A stretch of DNA of 7,526 bases from Candidatus Poribacteria bacterium. Lineage in GTDB: Bacteria > Poribacteria > WGA-4E > WGA-3G. The stretch lies in assembly GCA_009835515.1 (NCBI GenBank), contig VXXH01000326.1:14167-21692 (forward strand), written 5' to 3'. The notes beneath the pieces are model-generated. The model had not been told where the DNA came from and did not search any database. It saw only the letters and a program-made list of their open reading frames with translations. This document shows, piece by piece, positions 1 to 5,523 of this stretch. The stretch's first letter is position 1; the number at the start of each line of letters is the position of its first letter. Position numbers and translations under genes: made by a program.

Positions 1-11
1 GGAGCAAATAG

Positions 12-1700
12 ATGACTCGTTTTAGTTTTGTGTTAATAGTCACTGCTTGTGTCGGAATGTTTGCTGGCATTGCCCTTGCACAGGACAACGCTATAAATGG
101 TGGCACTATTCGTGGCATGATTACCGACACAACCTCAGAACAGAATCCGATTGAAGGTGTTGAGATCAAAATTGTTGCACAAGATGGCACAGAGCATACA
201 ACAAAAACGGATCCCAACGGCGATTATAAAAAAGCAGGTATCCCCGCAGGACGCTATACCATCAGTATCCACAAGGAGGGATACAACGACCGCCGTGGAA
301 AACCCGTTACAATCGTTAATGGCGGGGAACACTTTGTTCCACTCAAAATGACTGAAAAGGGCAATATTGGGTTGTCCTCTAAAACGCCAGGGGGATTGGA
401 TCCTAACCTTGACAGGCAAATCGAATCTTTACTTGCGCGCGTCGGTGAAAGTATTGGTAAGCGTTACAATCTCAATGAGGCAGCTATCAAATCACTTCGT
501 CAGTCAATTTACAATTCAAATAAGATCGTGCTAACGCAGAACGAGAGGCTGCGTGCCTTCGCGAAGGCATTGGAAGGGGGCAACATAGCACTACTTGAAT
601 TCTTTTTGTCACATCCACACACCAAGGCAATATTTACTAAACACCTGACCGAGACGCAACTTCAGGAGTATCTGAAACTCAACCAAAATAGATGGCAGCT
701 ATATCAGCAGGCGATCGCACGTCAAATAGTCGTGATGCTTGACCAGGAACTCTCCCTAACGACCGATCAACGCCAAAAAATTGAACAATTACTGCTCGAC
801 ACAAAGGACAGTGATACCTTCCCAAACTCAATGATCATAATGCTTAATTCACTGAACGCAGCCCATCTGGTGCACTATAAGTTAAAACTCTCTCTGGACG
901 GGATATTGAGCCAGACACAATCCAAAATTTGGCATGGACTCGTTAGCGCAGATTTGGAGGAATTACACGACATTGCCGCCCCTATACCCGAAGTTGTAAT
1001 AAAGGGTGCGGTCGATGCTGGCAAAGTGGAAGAAAAAGAGGCTGACGCGATACTTGAGCAGCTCAATAAACAGACTACCGATAAAGGTAACACACCAGAA
1101 TCTCAAGAGCGTATAAAGCAGATGCGGCAGCTCATGGAAGCCAAGTTGGCAGCACATACTGAACTGTTACAACCCCTCGATGAGCGTGCCTCTCGACATC
1201 TACGAGTAGCTGCCAAAGGGATCGTTCAACAATACCTCGAAATTCATGGCAAAACGCCTGAAGCAACAAAACCGGAAACCGACGCGAAACCCAAGCAAGC
1301 TGGCGAAATCACTCCCAAAGAAGCTGCAGAGAAACTCAAAACCTTAAGGGAAGGGGCTGATATTACAGATCACCCACTCTATCAACAAGCCATCAAGGAT
1401 GTACTCTCCGAAGATGCCTTTAAACTATATCGCGCCCACCAAACCGAAAGAGACAACTTGCGGCAACAGGTGCTACGCGATAGGTTGGTAGCACTTATGG
1501 ATAACCAGCTCCTCTTGGACGAAACACAGCGGAACCACTTAGAAACTGTAGCAGCACAAGTGACGCTCCCCCCCTCAAATGAGGAAGCAGTCATGGCACT
1601 GTTCATGCAATTTTCTCAACAAACAGACCTCAAGATACTGAGTTCTTGGCAGCGGCGCGAATTTGGACAACTGTTGGGTCCACCAGTAGAGAAAGAATAA
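12..1700 (+). CDS. Secreted protein: carboxypeptidase-regulatory-like beta domain plus long helical region with internal duplication
   Basis: The 562-residue product starts with a signal peptide (hydrophobic core about 5-21, likely cleavage after Ala-Leu-Ala23), so it is exported. Residues about 31-113 look like a carboxypeptidase-regulatory-like (transthyretin-like beta sandwich) domain: a GTIRGMITD start, an I-E-G-V-E-I strand, T-D-P-N-G-D-Y at 66-72, and G-R-Y-T-I-S followed by G-Y at 80-91. Residues about 130-556 are predicted mostly helical, with a charged Pro/Lys/Glu linker near 411-436. Two segments resemble each other, about 216-262 and 467-513. Each has a charged helix, then (R)QIVVMLDQELSLTTDQR or RLVALMDNQLLLDETQR. 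This is a 'leucine-x-x-x-Gln-Arg' style seen in planctomycete-type secreted proteins. I know of no reaction for it. The start is supported by GGAG at 1-4, 7 nt upstream. The next gene follows after 21 nt, suggesting co-transcription. The domain call is fairly sure; the function is unknown. Confidence 0.88.
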   Translation: MTRFSFVLIVTACVGMFAGIALAQDNAINGGTIRGMITDTTSEQNPIEGVEIKIVAQDGTEHTTKTDPNGDYKKAGIPAGRYTISIHKEGYNDRRGKPVTIVNGGEHFVPLKMTEKGNIGLSSKTPGGLDPNLDRQIESLLARVGESIGKRYNLNEAAIKSLRQSIYNSNKIVLTQNERLRAFAKALEGGNIALLEFFLSHPHTKAIFTKHLTETQLQEYLKLNQNRWQLYQQAIARQIVVMLDQELSLTTDQRQKIEQLLLDTKDSDTFPNSMIIMLNSLNAAHLVHYKLKLSLDGILSQTQSKIWHGLVSADLEELHDIAAPIPEVVIKGAVDAGKVEEKEADAILEQLNKQTTDKGNTPESQERIKQMRQLMEAKLAAHTELLQPLDERASRHLRVAAKGIVQQYLEIHGKTPEATKPETDAKPKQAGEITPKEAAEKLKTLREGADITDHPLYQQAIKDVLSEDAFKLYRAHQTERDNLRQQVLRDRLVALMDNQLLLDETQRNHLETVAAQVTLPPSNEEAVMALFMQFSQQTDLKILSSWQRREFGQLLGPPVEKE

Positions 1701-1721
1701 TCGTAAGGAGAATCAGAAAAG

Positions 1722-2786
1722 ATGAAGAAAAAACACAGATTCATTATCGGGTTTTCCAGTTTCCTGGTGTTGCTCAGCATATTGGAAACCCACGCGCAAG
1801 ATCCCACGATCCGCTACGGTACAGGGGTACCACCAGCGGTTAGAAGCATCAACGACCGGAGCTTGCGGTATCTTGCTAACACGCAACTCGAAGACGGCAG
1901 CTGGCCAGGCGGGCAGAATGGGGCAGGAATCACCGGGATTTGTGTCATGGCATTTATGGCGAGTGGCGAGGATCCGGATTACGGACCTTATGCCACGCAT
2001 ATCCGTAAAGCCTTGCGCAATATGATCATAAATCAGAATCCCAAAACCGGGTACATGACGGGGTACGGGCATGGATCAATGTACCACCACGGTTTTGCGA
2101 TGTTAGCACTCTCCGAGGCGTATGGTGCGGTAAATGAAGAACTCCTCTGGAAAGGGAGTGATACACCCGCCAATCGGCGACGTACCATCGGCGAGGCTCT
2201 GGAACTCGCAGTCCGGTGTGCGTTAACCGCACAAGAAAAGAACCCCTGGGGTGCCTGGCGGTATTCGCCAGGATCCCAAGATGCCGACACAACCGTCGCT
2301 GGCACCGTGTTAATGGGCATACTCGGCGCACGAAACGCCGGAATTGAGGTCCCTAACGAAGCCGTTGATAAGGCATTAACTTTTTTTCAAACTTGCACGA
2401 TGCGAGGTGGCGGTGTCTCTTACCAACCCATGAGCAGTCATGGTGACGGACTCACTCGGACAGCCATCGGAACACTCGTTTACGCAATCGGAAAAAGGAA
2501 AGATACCCCAGAATACAAATCCGCCTCCGAGTTTATCAAGCGCAGAATGGATCAAAGTGTACGCAGTCGGTACACCTTCTACAATCTCTACTATATGGCG
2601 CAGGCGCTCTTCCAAAGCGACTTCAAGGCATGGCAAGTTTGGAACCAACGGATCATTGAGAAACTCCAAGGGATGCAGCAAGAAGATGGCAGCTTCACAA
2701 GCAGCTACGGGAGTGCCTACGCGACCGGAATGGCTGTTCTCACTTTGGCTCTGAATTACCGCCTATTGCCAATTTACGAGCGGTAG
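1722..2786 (+). CDS. Secreted prenyltransferase/squalene-oxidase repeat protein (terpene-cyclase-like alpha/alpha barrel)
   Basis: The 354-residue product has a basic start (MKKKHR), a hydrophobic stretch at about 8-21 and a likely signal cleavage after T-H-A25. The mature part carries repeats of the prenyltransferase/squalene-oxidase type: QLEDGSWPGGQ (55-65), followed by G-I-T-G-I-C-V-M-A-F; Y-H-H-G-F-A-M-L-A-L-S-E-A-Y near 121-134; W-R-Y-S-P...DADTTVAG (179-194); G-G-V-S-Y-Q (229-234) with L-T-R-T-A-I-G; and QQEDGSFTSSYGSAYATG (319-336). These are the Q-x-x-D-G-S-[WF] turns and inner helices of an alpha/alpha barrel. It is much shorter than squalene-hopene cyclase (over 600 residues) and is exported, so lipid cyclisation is not implied. 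Secreted members of this superfamily are common in planctomycete-like genomes and mostly uncharacterised. TAAGGAG at 1704-1710 lies 11 nt before the ATG. It probably shares a transcript with the upstream secreted protein. Fold confidence is high; function is unknown. Confidence 0.9.
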   Translation: MKKKHRFIIGFSSFLVLLSILETHAQDPTIRYGTGVPPAVRSINDRSLRYLANTQLEDGSWPGGQNGAGITGICVMAFMASGEDPDYGPYATHIRKALRNMIINQNPKTGYMTGYGHGSMYHHGFAMLALSEAYGAVNEELLWKGSDTPANRRRTIGEALELAVRCALTAQEKNPWGAWRYSPGSQDADTTVAGTVLMGILGARNAGIEVPNEAVDKALTFFQTCTMRGGGVSYQPMSSHGDGLTRTAIGTLVYAIGKRKDTPEYKSASEFIKRRMDQSVRSRYTFYNLYYMAQALFQSDFKAWQVWNQRIIEKLQGMQQEDGSFTSSYGSAYATGMAVLTLALNYRLLPIYER

Positions 2787-2803
2787 ATAGCGATCAGAAG
2801 AAT

Positions 2804-2935
2804 AGTTATCAGTTATCAGTTGTCAGTTAAGAGGGTTCTTGTGGCAGTTGAGGTTACTGTTCAAGCAACAACAAACCTCTTTAACTGACAACTGAAAGGT
2901 TTTCGCAGAAAACCGTACTGAAAACTGACAACTGA
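2804..2935. repeat. Palindromic intergenic repeat built of AGTTATC/AGTTGTC heptads (MITE-like)
   Basis: The left side is a run of heptads: AGTTATC (2804-2810), AGTTATC (2811-2817), AGTTGTC (2818-2824), AGTTAAG (2825-2831). Nucleotides 2816-2834 (TCAGTTGTCAGTTAAGAGG) pair with 2876-2895, with one extra T on the right arm, leaving a 41-nt loop. The 13-mer AACTGACAACTGA occurs at 2883-2895 and again at 2923-2935, 40 nt later. Between these two copies is a perfect small hairpin, GGTTTT (2898-2903) / AAAACC (2909-2914), with loop CGCAG. The element fills most of the 167-nt gap between the squalene-oxidase-repeat gene and the first beta-repeat gene, and ends 8 nt before the GGAG of the latter. It encodes nothing I can see. 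The family resembles dispersed repeats I associate with Poribacteria and cyanobacteria, but that is from memory. Confidence 0.85.
2898..2914. repeat. Small perfect hairpin inside the intergenic repeat
   Basis: GGTTTT pairs with AAAACC around a CGCAG loop. The stem is 6 bp and mostly A:T, with no U-run downstream on either strand, so it is recorded as part of the repeat element and not as a terminator. It lies about 40 nt upstream of the next start codon. Confidence 0.6.
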
Positions 2936-2942
2936 TGAAAAT

Positions 2943-2946
2943 GGAG
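2943..2946 (+). promoter_or_regulatory. Ribosome binding site deciding the start at 2954
   Basis: GGAG lies 7 nt before the ATG at 2954. Two nearer-to-repeat ATGs (2935 and 2941) are out of frame with the long reading frame, so this site and the signal peptide that begins at 2954 together fix the start. Confidence 0.7.
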
Positions 2947-2953
2947 AAAAACA

Positions 2954-5503
2954 ATGCAGTGGAATCGAAAAAAGACACTTGTCGCAATAGCAGCACTAAC
3001 AATATTGTGGCTTCCTTTGACACAGGCTGAAGAAACAGAAACCGTATTGCATTGGAAAAACGGGGATAGCCTTCCCGGTCAGCTATTGGAAAGCAAGCCA
3101 GGGGAAATCCACTGGTCATCACCCCACTTTTCCGATGATATGATTGTCAAGATCAATGTATTGGACGCAATCGTTTTTCCGAAACAATCGGTGCCAGTAA
3201 CAGAGACTTTTCGCGTCGGCACGGTATCCGGCGATATCTGGATGGCTGACCTCATCGGTTCAGATGACAACACACTCCACTTTTCCAGCAAGCGGCACGG
3301 CGAGTTTCGGGTGAATCGAGAGATGATTTATACGCTTGAGAGTCGAGAGCATTCCAACCTTCTCTTTGACGGTTCCCAACTATCAGCCTGGAAACTCCGT
3401 GAGGAAGATAAAGACGACGGAACAACTCTATTCTCACAAGAGGTTCAACCGAGTTGGCATGCGGATCGCGGGGGGCGTCCACAGACAAACACCGCCAAGG
3501 CAAACATCTTCTACGCGTTCGACTGGCCCAAGCGTTTTGAGATTGATCTGGAGTTAGCATCTACCACTCGGCCCCCGAGTTTTGTTTTCGCACTCGGCAA
3601 GAACCTCTACGAGACAGTACGGTTGGAAACCTGGGTCAACGAACTCGTCGTCGTTCAAGGCACACTGTTTGAGCCTGTGTTGACGATTCAGCCTGATCGC
3701 CGAAACTTCCGTTTACGGATCGCCTATCATGAAAATACGGGTGATGAAAACAGTGGGGTCTTGAAGGTGCTTGATTTGAATGGCAATGTGCTGTTGAAAT
3801 TAGATGGTGTCAAGCCGACCCTCGAGGCATCTGGAATCTACATTTATAACCGAGGGCAGGATCTAACCGTGCGGCGGTTGAGGGTCTATCAGTACCCTAC
3901 TGAGATTACAAACCGGCAAATCGATGCTTCTAAACCCCGTGTCTACATGATGAGTGGAGAGATCGTCCCGGGCAAACTATTTGTTGAGAAAAACCGAAGT
4001 TACGTTCTTGATACAGATGGAACGCGGCGGGATCTTGATTTGCAGCAGATTGATCGCGTCGTTCAACCCGGTATCACGTTGAAGACAACCGATCAATCTA
4101 TGATGTTGACATATATTGACGGAACTGTTCTACGTGGGCAGATTACACAATTGAATTCCGATAGCGTGCAACTACAGACCGCATTCGTGGACGACCCAAT
4201 AACATGCTCACTTGCAGGTGCTTCACTGCTTAAATTTGAGCCAACACCCAAAACGCAAACACCCGTTGAAGATTACGACAAACTGTTTTATGAGTCGGGG
4301 AGCCTCCGAGGTTATATTCTATTCGACAGCAAAGATGTTGCCAACCTTCGATGGCAGCCTGCAGGCGCGTCTGAGTCCGTGCGGTTGGCGAACGTCCGAG
4401 GCACCCGTGTAGAACGGGCTTTGCAACGTGTATCAAAGCGGAAGCCTTTTGATATAGCACAGTTTCCGCATCTGTTGCACCTGAAGAACGGAGAAGTCAT
4501 TCCATGTCAAGTTCTGTCATACAATGAAACGAGCATCGGTTTTCAATCGCCGTTTATCAGTGCCCAGCAAATCGATTCAAAACACGTGAAAGGTATTGAG
4601 TTCTCTGGTAAAAAAACACAATCGAGAACAGAAAATCGAAATCCTATTACCATCACAGGTGGGAAAGGTAAACATCGCGTTATACTCGAAGACGGTCGAA
4701 TCTTGAATGCTGTAACGCGTAGAGCGAAAGACGGTAAAGTTGAAATCATCATACTTTCGGACAAAAAAGAGGAACAACCGAAGTGGGTTAAGGTTGAAGG
4801 CGACTTTGCTGTAAATGATGCCGTCGCTCTTAAACGTGGCGTTGAACTCATCTTTGATCCGCTTGAAACGAGAAGTCGGAAACTTGATGCGAAATTGGAA
4901 CGGGCGTTAACCATTCCGCGTTTCAACCGTGATAATCCACCTAACCACATTCTTGTTGCGAGTAACGGCGATTTAAAGCGAGGCGAACTCTTAGGCATCA
5001 ACGGACAGACAATTCAATTTGATTCAAAGCTGCGGAAGTTCTCCGTTCCGATAGACCGTGTCGCACGGGTCGTTGATGTCAGCGTGAATAGTCCTCAGTT
5101 GTCAGCAATCAGTAGTCAGTCACAAGAGGTTGTCAGTTCATCAAATCCTTCTTTAACTGAAAACCAAAAACCGAAAACTTTGACCAAGAACTCGTCTACA
5201 GATACTTTTGCTAAGGCGCAAGTTCTTGGTCAAAACTATTCCCCTGAGATACGTGTTACGCTAACTGACAACCCAATTTTAATTTTTGAACCGCTTGAAG
5301 TCAAAGATGGTAAACTATTGGGACGCTCATCAATCTACGACAAAGTATCGGTGCCTATAGAAAACATCCAGTATCTCCACTTCGGCGAAAAAGCAAAATC
5401 GTTCAAGTCTGTGTATGAAGAATGGGTCGTCCGCCCCGCGAAAGAACCAGCGTACGAAGACAAATCTTCGCCAAGCCAAACCCCAAAAATCAAAGACCGG
5501 TGA
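2954..5503 (+). CDS. Large secreted beta-repeat protein with embedded DUF1080/LamG-like domain (paralogue 1)
   Basis: The 849-residue product is exported: basic start, hydrophobic core about 8-22, likely cleavage after T-Q-A25. About nine copies of a roughly 45-residue beta unit can be read, at 30-75, 84-129, 328-371, 384-428, 443-488 (weak), 507-551, 573-634 (weak, expanded), 665-709 and 765-810. The pattern is hydrophobic-x-[NSD]-G-[DE]-x-[LI]-x-G-x-[LI], then a strand, then V-x-[LI]-x-x-[IV]-x-x-[IV]-x-F; the clearest is LHWKNGDSLPGQLL. It recalls the 'LKNGDRLTG' segment seen at the start of some DUF481 proteins, and vaguely the Sm fold. Residues about 135-315 form a separate domain opening with LLFDGSQLSAWKL, typical of DUF1080 (concanavalin-like; some members are 3-keto-glycoside hydrolases). 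I cannot point to catalytic residues. There are only two cysteines (418, 518). Residues about 713-762 are a low-complexity linker encoded by repeat DNA. A paralogue follows 20 nt downstream. Carbohydrate or surface binding is plausible but inferred. Confidence 0.9.
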   Translation: MQWNRKKTLVAIAALTILWLPLTQAEETETVLHWKNGDSLPGQLLESKPGEIHWSSPHFSDDMIVKINVLDAIVFPKQSVPVTETFRVGTVSGDIWMADLIGSDDNTLHFSSKRHGEFRVNREMIYTLESREHSNLLFDGSQLSAWKLREEDKDDGTTLFSQEVQPSWHADRGGRPQTNTAKANIFYAFDWPKRFEIDLELASTTRPPSFVFALGKNLYETVRLETWVNELVVVQGTLFEPVLTIQPDRRNFRLRIAYHENTGDENSGVLKVLDLNGNVLLKLDGVKPTLEASGIYIYNRGQDLTVRRLRVYQYPTEITNRQIDASKPRVYMMSGEIVPGKLFVEKNRSYVLDTDGTRRDLDLQQIDRVVQPGITLKTTDQSMMLTYIDGTVLRGQITQLNSDSVQLQTAFVDDPITCSLAGASLLKFEPTPKTQTPVEDYDKLFYESGSLRGYILFDSKDVANLRWQPAGASESVRLANVRGTRVERALQRVSKRKPFDIAQFPHLLHLKNGEVIPCQVLSYNETSIGFQSPFISAQQIDSKHVKGIEFSGKKTQSRTENRNPITITGGKGKHRVILEDGRILNAVTRRAKDGKVEIIILSDKKEEQPKWVKVEGDFAVNDAVALKRGVELIFDPLETRSRKLDAKLERALTIPRFNRDNPPNHILVASNGDLKRGELLGINGQTIQFDSKLRKFSVPIDRVARVVDVSVNSPQLSAISSQSQEVVSSSNPSLTENQKPKTLTKNSSTDTFAKAQVLGQNYSPEIRVTLTDNPILIFEPLEVKDGKLLGRSSIYDKVSVPIENIQYLHFGEKAKSFKSVYEEWVVRPAKEPAYEDKSSPSQTPKIKDR
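5096..5180. repeat. In-frame degenerate copy of the intergenic heptad repeat inside a gene
   Basis: TCAGTTGTCAG (5096-5106) equals 2816-2826 of the intergenic element, and TCTTTAACTGA (5150-5160) equals 2878-2888, in the same order and at similar separation (65 versus 73 nt overall). Between them lie further AGTAGTCAGTC and TTGTCAGTTC fragments; after them comes an ACTGAAAACC / CCGAAAAC stretch like the tail of such repeats. It is read through without a stop as a Ser/Gln/Asn/Pro-rich linker (about residues 715-742) between the last two beta units. Confidence 0.7.
5179..5234. repeat. Perfect 14-bp inverted repeat inside a gene
   Basis: TTTGACCAAGAACT (5179-5192) and AGTTCTTGGTCAAA (5221-5234) are exact reverse complements around a 28-nt spacer. 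The repeat abuts the degenerate heptad-type repeat just upstream and is translated as part of the same linker. It could be the terminal repeats of a second small element or the stem of a structured mRNA segment; the sequence alone does not decide. Confidence 0.85.
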
Positions 5504-5511
5504 CAACCCTT

Positions 5512-5516
5512 AGGAG
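5512..5516 (+). promoter_or_regulatory. Ribosome binding site of the downstream paralogue
   Basis: AGGAG lies 7 nt before the ATG at 5524 and within the 20-nt gap after the preceding stop codon. It fixes the start, and implies that the two paralogues are translated separately from one message. Confidence 0.75.
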
Positions 5517-5523
5517 AAGTATA

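Noticed and set aside
1713..2072. A 119-codon reverse-strand open frame
   Set aside because: It overlaps the well-supported squalene-oxidase-repeat gene and shows no family motif.
1722..2786. True squalene-hopene cyclase or terpene synthase
   Set aside because: The protein is about half the usual length, has a signal peptide and lacks an intact D-x-D-D motif.
2898..2914. Rho-independent terminator
   Set aside because: The stem is short and A:T-rich, and no U-tract follows on either strand.
2804..2935. CRISPR-like array or riboswitch in the intergenic gap
   Set aside because: The heptads have no unique spacers, and the fold is a simple palindrome with copies of its parts elsewhere in the window, so a dispersed repeat explains it better than an aptamer.
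3356..3900. Assigning glycoside hydrolase activity to the DUF1080-like domain
   Set aside because: The F-D-G-S-x-L-x-x-W opening supports the fold only; I could not identify catalytic residues, and the domain is embedded in beta repeats, which fits binding as well as catalysis.
4543..5001. A 152-codon reverse-strand open frame
   Set aside because: It is fully inside the first beta-repeat gene, its composition is Ser/Phe/Arg-rich as expected for an antisense shadow, and it has no recognisable domain.
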